Positions 24,057-33,554 of a stretch of 50,767 nucleotides of DNA are shown here, piece by piece (within the stretch, counting starts at the first letter, position 1; every line of letters begins with the position of its first letter). The notes under the pieces were generated by a model. It saw only the letters and a list, made by a program, of their open reading frames with translations, ran no database searches and was not told the origin of the DNA. The DNA comes from SIG77 sp045589595 (GTDB taxonomy: Bacteria; Verrucomicrobiota; Lentisphaeria; Victivallales; UBA1829), in the NCBI GenBank assembly GCA_045589595.1, contig JAZNPK010000016.1, forward strand, positions 1 through 50,767. Direction: 5' to 3'. The position numbers and the translations under genes are program-made.

Positions 24057-25079
24057 TTATCGTGTCTGCCACGGGACGACACCGGATGCGGCGAGCGTGA
24101 CTTCATGCACCAGATAATCATGATCCCGTGTAAAAATATCTTTTTCCGTGCCGCGAATCATATTGGCAAAGGAAGTGAGCTGCGCCATAAAGCGGTCCGG
24201 AATGAGTCCGAATTCCACAGTCTGTCTTCCGGCTTTGTAACCCGGCACATCGTGTTTGAGCGTCAGATCCAGCGTGAGCGGTACGCCGAATGTTTCCACG
24301 GGCGACATCTCGATGGTTCCTTTTGTGCCGCAGATCCGGAGTCTTCTGTGATCGGACCCGGCACATTCGCGGCTGCAGCATTTGACCACCGCCGTTGCGT
24401 GAGGATAATCCAACAGAGCGGTACAATTATTTTTGAGTGTATCCGGTTCACCGGGCGCGGATTTGAGCCAGCTTTGCACCTGATCCGGGCGACCGAGGAT
24501 CTCCACGGCGAAATCGATCATGTGACAACACAGATTATACATCTGTCCGCCCGGCATACCGTGGATGTATTCGTGATACTGATCGGTCCCGTAATCGTGT
24601 CCCATACTGCCCTGCACTTCAAAAATTTCGCCGAGCCAACCGTTTCTGACAGCGTCCGCGGCGAAGCGGAAACCGGGATTTGCGCGGAACATGAATCCCA
24701 TCTGGAACGGCAGATTTTTTGCGGTGCAGCCATCCAGAAGTTTTCTGTATGCGGCGAGATCCAGGCCTGCGGGTTTTTCCATGTGAAGCGCGATGCCCCG
24801 TTCCATAAACGGCATGGCAGTTTTCACGGTTTCGTTGTTGGGGACTTCGATCAGTGCCGCCTGAACAGCAGGTTCGTTCAGCGCCTCGTCCATGGTCATT
24901 TTCCGCAGACCGTCATATTCAGAGCGGATGGGATTGTAAAAATGGGGCTGCGGCGCAGTTGCCCGGTCATCCACATAACCGACGATCTCAAAAATATCCT
25001 CCATTTTGCGGAGTGATACCATTTTTGCGGCAGCATGTTCGTGCGTCATCCCGACCTGTATGATGCGGATCCGTTCCAA
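24057..25079 (-). CDS. Gfo/Idh/MocA family sugar-type oxidoreductase
   Basis: A 340-residue NAD(P)-dependent dehydrogenase. The N-terminal Rossmann part begins RIRIIQVG with a degenerate nucleotide loop (GMTHEHAA, where the family usually has GxGxxG). The family motif HMEKPAGLDLAAYRKL (EKP with the catalytic-region Lys and Pro, about residues 93-108) is intact. The C-terminal part contains GGQMYNLCCHMIDFAVEILGRP with the His and Asp expected in the active site. The start is TTG with AAGG eight bases upstream. It sits 12 bases after the epimerase-like gene in the same operon. Family members oxidise sugars, inositols or their derivatives; the substrate cannot be told. Confidence 0.88.
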   Translation of the reverse strand: MERIRIIQVGMTHEHAAAKMVSLRKMEDIFEIVGYVDDRATAPQPHFYNPIRSEYDGLRKMTMDEALNEPAVQAALIEVPNNETVKTAMPFMERGIALHMEKPAGLDLAAYRKLLDGCTAKNLPFQMGFMFRANPGFRFAADAVRNGWLGEIFEVQGSMGHDYGTDQYHEYIHGMPGGQMYNLCCHMIDFAVEILGRPDQVQSWLKSAPGEPDTLKNNCTALLDYPHATAVVKCCSRECAGSDHRRLRICGTKGTIEMSPVETFGVPLTLDLTLKHDVPGYKAGRQTVEFGLIPDRFMAQLTSFANMIRGTEKDIFTRDHDYLVHEVTLAASGVVPWQTR

Positions 25080-25091
25080 TGCTTTTTTCCT

Positions 25092-26093
25092 TCAGAATTG
25101 ATGTTTTGCCAGATAGCCGTCGATTGCCTCATTGAGGCGGATATGCGCAGTATCGGCGCAGCGTCCGATCTCATATTTCAAGCCGTCGAACAGGGGCATC
25201 AGGTCTTTCTGTTCCAGACCGCAGAGAGAAAGGATCTTTGTATTATCCATGATCCGCGGAACGAGTCGGTCAAATTCCAGCTGCCAGCGTGCATGATGAC
25301 GGTGGAAGGGATCGGGTGAAACGATTTCCAGATATTCATCTTTATCGATCCAGACCGTTTCCAGACCGCAGATCTCTCTGTAATACTCCGCGATCTCGCC
25401 CCAGGTATGATGTTCCGCCGTACAAACGGAATAATCCTGTTCCAATGCGTTTTCGTTGAACAGGAGCGCGGCGATCATTTTTGCCACATCCCCCGCCCAG
25501 GTCATGGTAGCAGGCACATCTTTTGCCTGAAGGGGCAGAACCGTTTTCTTTCCGGCACGTGCGCGGGCAACAGTATTGACCATTTCCAGCGTGACCAGCT
25601 GATAACGGTGCAGCGAATAGGTGATCGCAGGACGGATGATGCTCCAGTTTTTTCTGCCGAGCGCACGCACGACACGTTCACCGCGCGCCTTGTAGATGGA
25701 ATAATCGTCGCTGTGCCGGAAGGGGATGTTTTCAGCACAATCCAGATATTGGGGCGATGTTTCCCGGATGGGCAGTTCATTGCTGCTGTAAACGCGGTAA
25801 CTGGACAGATAAATGTAGTGCGCGGTGCTGTCAAGCATCAGGGGCAGGAAGGTAGGGATCTGTGCCGTATTGTAGATCATGAAATCCACGATCGCATCAA
25901 ATTTTTCCTGCTGCAGGAACTGACGCATCGCCGCGCTGTCGTAAGCGTCAAGTTTCACATAACGCAATGCGGGGCTTGTGCTGACAGCATCGTCCAGCGT
26001 GATGCCCGTTACCTGATATCCTCTGCGGACAAGTTCCGGGACAAGGTACTGCCCCATTGCCCCGGTGGCTCCGGATACAAGGATCTTTTTCAT
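25092..26093 (-). CDS. NAD-dependent epimerase/dehydratase-like protein
   Basis: A 333-residue extended-SDR protein. The dinucleotide motif is SGATGAMGQYL at residues 7-17 and the mid-protein YLSSYRVYSSNELP block (about 95-108) is typical of the family. The usual catalytic YxxxK appears as YSIYKARGE near residue 131. The C-terminal half is substrate-specific and unassigned. It starts with ATG 17 bases after the SDR stop, its ribosome site lying inside the end of that gene (GAGG). Likely acts on a nucleotide sugar or a sugar acid; the neighbours (SDR, Gfo/Idh, QOR) suggest a short catabolic or modification pathway. Confidence 0.82.
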   Translation of the reverse strand: MKKILVSGATGAMGQYLVPELVRRGYQVTGITLDDAVSTSPALRYVKLDAYDSAAMRQFLQQEKFDAIVDFMIYNTAQIPTFLPLMLDSTAHYIYLSSYRVYSSNELPIRETSPQYLDCAENIPFRHSDDYSIYKARGERVVRALGRKNWSIIRPAITYSLHRYQLVTLEMVNTVARARAGKKTVLPLQAKDVPATMTWAGDVAKMIAALLFNENALEQDYSVCTAEHHTWGEIAEYYREICGLETVWIDKDEYLEIVSPDPFHRHHARWQLEFDRLVPRIMDNTKILSLCGLEQKDLMPLFDGLKYEIGRCADTAHIRLNEAIDGYLAKHQF

Positions 26094-26110
26094 ACTATGC
26101 CGTCTCTGCC

Positions 26111-26863
26111 TCAGAAGCGGGATGCAGCCAGACTTCTGCCGCCGTCGATCACATAGTTGGTTCCGGTGATGAATGAACCTTTATCGGAACAGACATACAG
26201 GATCAGATTGACAACTTCAATGGTCTCCGCCGCTCTGCCCAGAAGCGTCCGCATATTTGCCATGGCTGCGCGTGTCAGAACGGGACCCGGTGAAATACAG
26301 ACGGACCGCACACCGTGTTCCGCGCCCAGATTGGCAGTGCCCTGACTCAAACCGATCATACCGGCTTTGGAGGCGGTGTAATCCAGCCCCTGCGCACCGG
26401 TAACGCCGTCGATGGAGCCCATATTGATGATCACGCCGTAATTCTGTTTGAACATCTGATTGATCACCGCGCGTGTGAAAAGGACCGCACCTTTCAGATT
26501 CACATCCACGCCCCATTCAATACTTTCCGGAGACGCATTGATGAAACCGCCGGTCTGTTTGCAGACCCGCTGGGAGTTGCCGCCCGCAGAGTTCATCAGA
26601 TAATCCACGCTGCCGAATGTTTCAATGGCAAGATTCACCGCAGCTTCGATCTCGGCATATTTACGCACATCCACCTTGACGGCAATGGCTTTTCCGCCCT
26701 GCTGACGGATCTTTTCCGCTTCCGCTTCCGCCGCTTCCAGATTCACATCGCAGAGGACCACATTGGCGCCGTTGGCTGCCATCTGCTGAAGAAACATCAG
26801 TGCCATACCGGATGCTGCACCGGTCGCGATTGCTGTTCTGCCCTGAAATTCGGGATATTCCAT
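26111..26863 (-). CDS. short-chain dehydrogenase/reductase
   Basis: A 250-residue classical SDR. Cofactor motif TGAASGM at 14-20, the NSAGG (NAG-type) strand motif, a Ser in NMGSIDG before the catalytic YTASK (Tyr and Lys), and the PGPVLTRAAM loop after it are all present. The start at 26863 is chosen because AAGGAG lies eight bases upstream; an earlier in-frame start at 26917 has none. First gene of the four-gene operon. Upstream, on the minus strand, TTGAAA and TAAATT with 16-base spacing form a possible promoter, and a GTAAC...GTTAC inverted repeat lies between that and the terminator of the glycoside hydrolase gene. Confidence 0.9.
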   Translation of the reverse strand: MEYPEFQGRTAIATGAASGMALMFLQQMAANGANVVLCDVNLEAAEAEAEKIRQQGGKAIAVKVDVRKYAEIEAAVNLAIETFGSVDYLMNSAGGNSQRVCKQTGGFINASPESIEWGVDVNLKGAVLFTRAVINQMFKQNYGVIINMGSIDGVTGAQGLDYTASKAGMIGLSQGTANLGAEHGVRSVCISPGPVLTRAAMANMRTLLGRAAETIEVVNLILYVCSDKGSFITGTNYVIDGGRSLAASRF

Positions 26864-26993
26864 TTTCAGATCTCCTTGAAATTTTTGATTTTTTTTATCG
26901 TGGAATGTAACAATCAATTTACCGCGGAATTCACCATTTTCAAGCGGGAATGCACACTTTTTTTCCGGTTTAATATGGTAACATTTCAGTTAC

Positions 26994-27034
26994 AAAAAAA
27001 GATCCGGCACCATACAGGACGGAACCGGATCTTT
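26994..27034 (-). terminator. intrinsic terminator of the glycoside hydrolase gene
   Basis: On the minus strand AAAGATCCGG and CCGGATCTTT (26998-27007 and 27025-27034) form a stem followed by a run of T. It lies 18 bases after the hydrolase stop and separates it from the SDR operon. Confidence 0.85.
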
Positions 27035-27052
27035 ATGACAGTGTCAGGACGG

Positions 27053-30000
27053 TCAGGCGATGACAAGTTCCGGGCTTGTGAGCAGCCCGAAGGGAACCAG
27101 CCAACGGTCCGGATGTTCATCCATTTCCAGATACCATGCGCCGCAGTAATCGGGCGTAACAGAATCGGCATAGAAGGGACCGAACGCGTTGCGGCGGCTG
27201 CCGTTCACCCGCAGTTCAACGGTATTGACGCCTGCCTTCATCAGCCCCGTCAGATCGGCGGTAAAGGGCGGGAAGGGCGTGGGGATCCAGTCACCGCCGT
27301 TGATCCGTACAGCCAGAGACACCCCGCGCCATTCACCGAAGCGGAGACGGCAGCAGGCGGGTTCGGCATCCAGTGTCACTTCCGTTTTGTAGATGATGTT
27401 TCCGGAGTAGCAGGGAAATCCCTGATCCACAATACTTCCGGTGCGGAGTGAGGTGACAGGTTTGCCGATCTTCTCATCTTTCACGCTGAAATCACCCAGC
27501 AGGAACATGGCTTCCAGTCCGGACAGATCTTTATGATATCTGCCCCGGAGTTCCAGCACATTTTCGCCGGGCCGGAAAGCATCATCGGGCAGCGGGATGC
27601 GGCGCGTACAGCGATCCACCCACCAGCCGGGTTCGGCAGGCTGTTCGATGAGCGTACCGTTGAGATAGATCCGGAACCATTCCGGATGTTCCATGGCGAG
27701 TTCAACACCTGCGGGCACATCGTTGCAGAAGAAGTTTGCAAGCAGAATGAGATCGGTCTGTTTTCCGGGTTCTGTTTTGTCTCTGGAAACCCACGGCTGC
27801 ACCATCTGTCCACCGCGCGCCGGAGCGCCAAGAGCCTGCCGGATCTTTTTATCGGCAGAGAGGATGTAATCGGCATGGAAGGGACCGCCATCCATACTGT
27901 ACCGGATCCGGTCCAGCACCAGCACATTGGGATCGTCCAGTTCAAACTGCCAGTTTTCCGGCGCGATTGACACAGTTTTTCCGCAGCAGCAGGGAACAAG
28001 TTTTTCTGCAGGGAGTTCATCCGCCGTCAGGAAAAACATCCGGCTCTGGAGTTCAGCGAGCGACGTCTTGAAGGTGAGATCGCCATTGTTGGTGCAAGGC
28101 AGAAGGGTAAGTTTTGCGGTCTGGAGATCCAGTTCGTAAAGTCTGGTATCCGCCGGAATATTTTTGAGGGTGACATCCACTTCGGGGAACGCATCGTGGC
28201 GGTCGCGGCAGGGGGGTGAAACACAGTATGTATGGAGTGCGGGATCCGTCCCCAGATTACAGATGAAAAGCGTCTGACCGCGATCGTGTTTCTGAAGCAG
28301 ATAAAGTGCCTGCTTGATCTCACTGCCGCCGGTCTGAACAGAAACACGCCGCGCACTTTCAAGATATTCCGTCATGTTTTCGCGGGCGGCAGACTGGAAT
28401 TTCTGATAAACTGCCGCCGCTTCGCCGGAAACTTTGCCGTCCACATACGCAGGCGGTTCGCCGAGATAAACCACTTTCCCGCCCTGCTCCGCAAATGCCG
28501 ACAGCAGATCCAATGTAGTCTTCCGGATGGTGAGCAGTTCCGGGATCAGCACCGTATTGTATGCCGCTTTTGCCACGGAGATCATGCCGTTGGAAACGGA
28601 GCCGTGGCGCGCCATAATATCTTCTTCACCGAGGTCAAAATCCAGATGGGCGCCGAGCAGGGAGAACGTCAGCTGAATAAAGTTTGTGTCCCATTCCTGA
28701 TAAATCGGCTCCATATCCATCAGTTCCTTCGTGCAGGGCGTAAAGATCCCCCAGAACGATTCCACCGGGAAGATCACCAGCAGATCACGCTGTTCTTCGC
28801 CTTCTGACAACGCTTCGGATGTGCGGGCAAGGACATCTTCCACATCTTTGTAATTTTTGTACCACGGAGACTGATGCAGGATGCTGGCAGGGTAGTCACG
28901 CTTCGCCTGTCCTTCCATGGAGTACCAGGAAAGATGAGGGACCCGCATATTGATCCCCAGCGCGAACTGCCAGTCACTCAACGCTTTATGCGCAAAGAAC
29001 GGGAAGTCCCAGCCAGTACAGCCGTAAGTTTCCGTAAGCCGCCGCGGACACCCGAACTGATGCGCCACAGAGCTGCACTGTTTTGCGGTGTTGAAGACCA
29101 TCCAGTGTTCCGTCAGCAGGTCAATACCCGGCTGCTGCATGTATTCATAGGAACGCATCACATTGCCGGAATGGACAGTTTGCGCAGTCAGTTTGTCCTC
29201 ATGGAGCATGTGTCCGGTATAGATCAGACCGTTTTCTTTGCACCATTCCCCGATCTGTTTGTTGAAGGAAACGGCAAAGAGTTCCGTCTGCATATCGCGG
29301 TAATCCCGGCGGACACCGGAGAACATGGCGTCTTCCTTCTGCCAGAACAATTCGGGCAGATGATCCAGCAGATCGTATCCGAACCGGTTGCGGAAGTATT
29401 CCGGGAAATTATCGGTCCACGACACACCGTTCCGCCATGCGCCGCAATGCGGTTCATCGGTAAAGATGCCGGGTACGGTTTTGCCGAAATCGCCTTTATC
29501 CATCCGCTTGTATGCTTCGTGCGTTACCCGGATGAATTCCGCCACAGCTTCAGGGTTGAGGGTATCCAGATAGGTCTGTCCGTTGAACCAGGGGGACGGA
29601 AGAGAAATATGACGGTAGAACAGTTTATAGACTTCCCCGTCGCGGACCTCATCCTTCCCGCCGATCCTGCGGTAGGAACGGAGTTTTTTGCCGGCTTCGT
29701 CAAAGATAATGGCAAATTCCGCCACATTCTGTCTGCCCTCCCGGGCTTCTGCAACTTCTTCCACGCACAAGGCGCGGAGACGCCATCTTTCATCCTTCGT
29801 GACGATCCCGCCGGCAGCACCGGAGGGCCATCGGTCCTCGTCATAAAGCCACGCATGCATCCCGAGCTTTCGGGCTTCATCCACGCAGGCATCGATGCGG
29901 TCGAACCATTCATCGCTCAAGTAAGGCGTACCCAGACCGACGCGCGAGTGCATAAAGGCGCCGCCCAGCCCCATTTCGTGCATGATCCGCATCTGACGGC

Positions 30001-30103
30001 GCAGTTCATCACTTTCCAGTGTGGCGTTCCACGAGTAGAACGGGGCGGCTCTGTGGGATATGGTGGGCGAAGCAATATCTTTGAGAAAACGAGTCCAATC
30101 CAT
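27053..30103 (-). CDS. large glycoside hydrolase, alpha-L-rhamnosidase (GH106)-like
   Basis: A 1016-residue protein. The N-terminal part carries APFYSWNATLES (20-31), LGGAFMHSR (46-54) and AWLYDEDRWPSGAAGG (88-103), a signature shared by GH106-like rhamnosidases and related GH2-fold proteins of Verrucomicrobiota, Lentisphaerota and Bacteroidota. Further on are GIFTDEPHCG, EHWMVFNTAKQCSSVAHQ and a C-terminal beta-sandwich (about 770-1016) with VNTVELRVNGSRRNAFGPFY, a sugar-binding-type domain. The Asp and Glu in FTDEP are possible catalytic acids, by analogy only. There is no signal peptide, so it may act on imported oligosaccharides in the cytoplasm. GGAG lies 11 bases before the start. It has its own terminator, and the oxidoreductase operon downstream may process its products. 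Confidence 0.75.
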   Translation of the reverse strand: MDWTRFLKDIASPTISHRAAPFYSWNATLESDELRRQMRIMHEMGLGGAFMHSRVGLGTPYLSDEWFDRIDACVDEARKLGMHAWLYDEDRWPSGAAGGIVTKDERWRLRALCVEEVAEAREGRQNVAEFAIIFDEAGKKLRSYRRIGGKDEVRDGEVYKLFYRHISLPSPWFNGQTYLDTLNPEAVAEFIRVTHEAYKRMDKGDFGKTVPGIFTDEPHCGAWRNGVSWTDNFPEYFRNRFGYDLLDHLPELFWQKEDAMFSGVRRDYRDMQTELFAVSFNKQIGEWCKENGLIYTGHMLHEDKLTAQTVHSGNVMRSYEYMQQPGIDLLTEHWMVFNTAKQCSSVAHQFGCPRRLTETYGCTGWDFPFFAHKALSDWQFALGINMRVPHLSWYSMEGQAKRDYPASILHQSPWYKNYKDVEDVLARTSEALSEGEEQRDLLVIFPVESFWGIFTPCTKELMDMEPIYQEWDTNFIQLTFSLLGAHLDFDLGEEDIMARHGSVSNGMISVAKAAYNTVLIPELLTIRKTTLDLLSAFAEQGGKVVYLGEPPAYVDGKVSGEAAAVYQKFQSAARENMTEYLESARRVSVQTGGSEIKQALYLLQKHDRGQTLFICNLGTDPALHTYCVSPPCRDRHDAFPEVDVTLKNIPADTRLYELDLQTAKLTLLPCTNNGDLTFKTSLAELQSRMFFLTADELPAEKLVPCCCGKTVSIAPENWQFELDDPNVLVLDRIRYSMDGGPFHADYILSADKKIRQALGAPARGGQMVQPWVSRDKTEPGKQTDLILLANFFCNDVPAGVELAMEHPEWFRIYLNGTLIEQPAEPGWWVDRCTRRIPLPDDAFRPGENVLELRGRYHKDLSGLEAMFLLGDFSVKDEKIGKPVTSLRTGSIVDQGFPCYSGNIIYKTEVTLDAEPACCRLRFGEWRGVSLAVRINGGDWIPTPFPPFTADLTGLMKAGVNTVELRVNGSRRNAFGPFYADSVTPDYCGAWYLEMDEHPDRWLVPFGLLTSPELVIA

Positions 30104-30209
30104 CTGTAAGATTCTCCGTGTATGTTATTGTTGTTCAGAACATCGTCTCCGTACAATAGCAGAGCGCAGAAAAAAATACAAGACCGGACCGCAAAAAAAT
30201 GACCGCTTT

Positions 30210-32117
30210 TTATGTAGCGTCTCCGTCCGCATCTTCCAGACGGCAGATAAAGTTCCGGATCCGGACATTGCGGGCAGCGGCAAAATCCCGGAGGATCTTT
30301 TCATTTTCGGGATCGAGGGCGTGGGTGGTCAGAATGATCTCATGGAACGGTTTGCGGTTGTAGATCCGTTCCAGTTTGCGGGATGTGCCGATCACATCGA
30401 ATCCGTACACATTCAACTTCTGCAGCGCCTTGTTGTCGTCCACGATCCCGCGGATGATACACGGTTCTTTATCCATCGTGAATCCGCAGTACAGACTGGA
30501 AATATAAAGCCGGCAGTGAAGTCCGCCGCCATAGATGATGACCTCTTTCAATTCCTGATCGTGCGCGTGATTTTTCAGATAAAGTCTGCGGTAGCCGAAA
30601 CTTTCAAAATAATGGATCAGGAACCGCTCCATCGTGATCAGGCACAATGCGATCATAAAAAATGCCAGAAAAATACCGGAAAAACCCCACAACTCCGTTT
30701 TGGAGAAGCCAAGATAGTATGCGCCCAGCAGATAATTGACGCCGAAAGAAATCACGCCGCCGATCACCAGACACCGTCCCAGCTGATAGTAACGGCGGAT
30801 GCCGACACGCAGCCAGAACGTCCGGTAGATCCCGGAAAGGCAGAGACATGCCGTGATGGGGGCAACAAATGTGAAGATCCACCAGATATGGCCGATCTCC
30901 GGCACAAGCGCACCGTAAAGGAAACGGCTGCAGAAAAATGCCAGAATCACCAGCACACAGTCGATCACCGGATGCAGGGCGGTAAAGATCACGTTCCGGT
31001 GGGGAATACGGACGCCGTCCGCCACACAGGTGAGCGTGTCATAGATCTCAATGTTCGCATAACGGATAATGGTGAAGATGGTCACCAGGATCATAAGAAA
31101 AACCAGTGCCGGAAGATTTTTTTCCAGAAACACCGTCAGCATGGCAAGGATGGCAAAAGCAGCAGAGAGACCGTAAATAATGTACGCCGTTTTCCGCTGC
31201 TGCCCCGTTTCTTTCAGGATCCGGTGATGCAGATGATCGTGGTCGCCCTTCATAATATTGCTTTCCGGATCTTTCCGGATGTAACGGCGGAAAAATCTGC
31301 GCCAGACCGCCAGAAACACATCGAAAACAGGGATCCCCACAGCCATCAGGGGGACCAGCAGGGATGTGAGCGTTACGGCTTTCGCGGAATTGTGCATACT
31401 GACATAGGCGAAAAACAATCCCAGAAACATACTGCCGGTATCGCCCATAAAAATCTTTGCCGGTGAAAAATTGTAGCGGAGGAAACCGAGACAGGAGCAG
31501 GTGAACACAAAAAGGACCATCGCCAGTTCCACCGATCCGCCGGAAAGAAGAGTCCAGATCGCCAACAGGAACGATGAAATGGATGCCAACCCCGCCGCGA
31601 TCCCGTCCAGACCGTCGATCAGATTGAATGCATTGATGATCCCCACGCTCCAGCAGACCGTAACGGGCAGAGCGAGCCAATCCGGCATATCCCAGCCCAT
31701 CAGGGAGTCAATGCCGCAGCCGTTGAAATAAAAGATCAGTCCGGCACCGACCTGCACCAGCAGTTTCACATAACTTTTGAGTTCCAGCCGGTCATCCAGC
31801 AAGCCGGTGATCAGGAGCAGCAATGCCGGTAAAAACAGATTACTGATAAAATCTTCCACCGATGCATGAGACTGATGATTCGTTTCATCCAGCATCAGCA
31901 GCATAATACCGGCAACAGCAAAAAAGGAGATCCAGATGGCAACACCGCCCCCGCGGGGAACCGGTTTTTCATGTTGATGACGCCCGTGAGGGATATCCAT
32001 ATAACCCAGCCGCGGCAACAGAAAAATCGCAAACCGTGTCAGGAGCAGCGACACCAGCAGCGCCATAGCCGGATAGGGCAGGAGAATGGCACATGCCTTC
32101 AGAATGTCAGTGATCAT
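30210..32117 (-). CDS. WecA/TagO-type glycosyl-1-phosphate transferase fused to a CapD-N-like region
   Basis: The first ~350 residues are a polytopic UDP-sugar:undecaprenyl-phosphate sugar-1-phosphate transferase of the MraY/WecA family: DD at 108-109 (TGLLDDR), NAFNLIDGLDG at 162-172, FMGDTGS at 223-229 and HDHLHHR at 293-299. This enzyme starts lipid-linked O-antigen or other surface-polysaccharide synthesis. Residues about 375-500 add four more membrane segments including YRTFWLRVG, as found before the catalytic domain of CapD/WbpM-type nucleotide-sugar dehydratases. Then come ~115 residues with a Rossmann-like EVIIYGGGLHCRLYI (525-539). The fold stops after this small domain, so the dehydratase part is absent. 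The start has AGGAG nine bases upstream. The 635-residue length is about double that of WecA and consistent with a fusion. Confidence 0.8.
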   Translation of the reverse strand: MITDILKACAILLPYPAMALLVSLLLTRFAIFLLPRLGYMDIPHGRHQHEKPVPRGGGVAIWISFFAVAGIMLLMLDETNHQSHASVEDFISNLFLPALLLLITGLLDDRLELKSYVKLLVQVGAGLIFYFNGCGIDSLMGWDMPDWLALPVTVCWSVGIINAFNLIDGLDGIAAGLASISSFLLAIWTLLSGGSVELAMVLFVFTCSCLGFLRYNFSPAKIFMGDTGSMFLGLFFAYVSMHNSAKAVTLTSLLVPLMAVGIPVFDVFLAVWRRFFRRYIRKDPESNIMKGDHDHLHHRILKETGQQRKTAYIIYGLSAAFAILAMLTVFLEKNLPALVFLMILVTIFTIIRYANIEIYDTLTCVADGVRIPHRNVIFTALHPVIDCVLVILAFFCSRFLYGALVPEIGHIWWIFTFVAPITACLCLSGIYRTFWLRVGIRRYYQLGRCLVIGGVISFGVNYLLGAYYLGFSKTELWGFSGIFLAFFMIALCLITMERFLIHYFESFGYRRLYLKNHAHDQELKEVIIYGGGLHCRLYISSLYCGFTMDKEPCIIRGIVDDNKALQKLNVYGFDVIGTSRKLERIYNRKPFHEIILTTHALDPENEKILRDFAAARNVRIRNFICRLEDADGDAT

Positions 32118-32213
32118 ACGATGTGTCTCCTATTGCTGATTCCGTTTTATGTTTAGTATAGCACAGTATGGAGAAAATGTAAAGCGCGGGAATCATAAAA
32201 GATGGAGAAAAAA

Positions 32214-32299
32214 TGGTGCCGAAGGTGGGAGTCGAACCCACACGCTCTCGCGAGCGCCAGATTTTGAGTCTAGTGCGTCTGCCATTTCGCCACTTCGGC
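32214..32299 (-). tRNA. tRNA-Leu (anticodon CAA)
   Basis: Minus-strand class II cloverleaf: acceptor GCCGAAG pairs with CTTCGGC, anticodon loop CTCAAAA with anticodon CAA, long variable arm (GCGCTCGCGAGAGCGT) and T loop GTTCGAC. CCA is encoded. It lies between the aldolase terminator and the WecA-like gene. Confidence 0.95.
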
Positions 32300-32366
32300 T
32301 GAAGGATTGAACCTTCTATACAATAACCGCGATTTTAAAAAAATCAAGCGGTCATCTGAGATTTTA

Positions 32367-32399
32367 TAAAAAAACACTCCGCCGCAGGGACGGAGTGTT
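32367..32399 (-). terminator. intrinsic terminator of fba
   Basis: Minus-strand stem AACACTCCG/CGGAGTGTT (32391-32399 and 32373-32381) with a nine-base loop and a T-run, 30 bases after the fba stop. Confidence 0.85.
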
Positions 32400-32429
32400 C
32401 TGAAAACTCAGTATCTCTGAAGTCTGTGC

Positions 32430-33446
32430 TTATTTGTCGTAAGCATGTCCGGCGGAGCCGAGAACGTTCAGGATCTTGTGTTCGTACATGGCTTTCATTC
32501 TGTCGCGGGCGGGACCGAGGTACTTGCGCGGGTCGAATTCAGCGGGTTTTTCCACAAAGACTTTACGGATACCGGCGGTCAGAGCAAGACGGGAGTCGGA
32601 GTCGATATTGATCTTGCAGACTGCGGATTTTGCAGCTTCGCGGAGCTGTTCTTCCGGAATACCGACAGCTGCTTTCAGAGCGCCGCCGTTTTCGTTGATG
32701 ATCTTCACTTCTTCCTGGGGAACGCTGCTCGCGCCGTGGAGAACGATGGGGAAGCCGGGAAGTTTTTCTTCGATGGCTTTGAGAACATCGAATGCCAGCG
32801 GGGGCGGAACGAGCAGACCGGTCTTGGGATCAACGGTGCACTGTTCCGGCGTGAATTTGTATGCGCCGTGGCTGGTACCGATGGAGATGGCGAGGGAGTC
32901 CACACCCGTGCGGCTCACAAAGTCGATGACTTCTTCCGGCTTGGTGTAGTGGGATTCAGCAGCGCTGACTTCGTCTTCGACGCCGGCGAGAACGCCCAGT
33001 TCGCCTTCCACAGTCACGTCGAACTGATGAGCATAGTCACAGACTTTCTTGGTCAGGGCAACGTTTTCTTCGTAGGGCAGATGGGAGCCGTCGATCATAA
33101 CGGAGGAGAAGCCGAATTCGATGCAGGATTTGCAAAGTTCAAAGCTGTCACCGTGGTCAAGATGCAGGCAGATGGGAACGGGACCTTTGCCGCCGCTGAT
33201 TTCGTTGGAGTATTCCACAGCACCCTGAGCCATGAAGCGCAGGAGCGTCTGGTTCGCGTAGTTACGGGCGCCTTTGGAGACCTGGAGGATCACCGGAGAA
33301 CTGTTTTCCGTGCAAGCCTGAATGATCGCCTGGAGCTGTTCCATGTTGTTGAAGTTGAAAGCCGGAATAGCGTAGCCGCCTTCCATCGCCTTCTTGAACA
33401 TTTCTCTGGTGTTGACCAGACCGAGATCTTTATAGCTGACTGCCAT
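32430..33446 (-). CDS. fba: class II fructose-bisphosphate aldolase
   Basis: Cleaves fructose 1,6-bisphosphate to dihydroxyacetone phosphate and glyceraldehyde 3-phosphate in glycolysis and gluconeogenesis. The 338-residue zinc enzyme shows IPAFNFNN (27-34), LHLDHGD with Asp97 and zinc ligand His98, VEGELG with Glu147, and ISIGTSHGAYK with zinc ligand His193. The length suits the FbaA group. AAGG lies eight bases before the ATG and a promoter (33511-33538) is found upstream; a terminator follows, so it is a single-gene unit. Codon choice is very even, as expected of a strongly expressed housekeeping gene. Confidence 0.95.
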   Translation of the reverse strand: MAVSYKDLGLVNTREMFKKAMEGGYAIPAFNFNNMEQLQAIIQACTENSSPVILQVSKGARNYANQTLLRFMAQGAVEYSNEISGGKGPVPICLHLDHGDSFELCKSCIEFGFSSVMIDGSHLPYEENVALTKKVCDYAHQFDVTVEGELGVLAGVEDEVSAAESHYTKPEEVIDFVSRTGVDSLAISIGTSHGAYKFTPEQCTVDPKTGLLVPPPLAFDVLKAIEEKLPGFPIVLHGASSVPQEEVKIINENGGALKAAVGIPEEQLREAAKSAVCKINIDSDSRLALTAGIRKVFVEKPAEFDPRKYLGPARDRMKAMYEHKILNVLGSAGHAYDK

Positions 33447-33510
33447 TGTGAGACCTTTCGTTTGGGTTGTTTGGTGTCAATGGATGAAATTTCAATGTTT
33501 TCTCTTTATT

Positions 33511-33538
33511 AATATACAGCCTTTCATCGAAAAAACAA
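33511..33538 (-). promoter_or_regulatory. promoter of fba
   Basis: Minus strand TTGTTT (33533-33538), a 16-base spacer and TATATT (33511-33516), about 65 bases before the ATG. Confidence 0.5.
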
Positions 33539-33554
33539 ATCTTTTTCAAACTTA

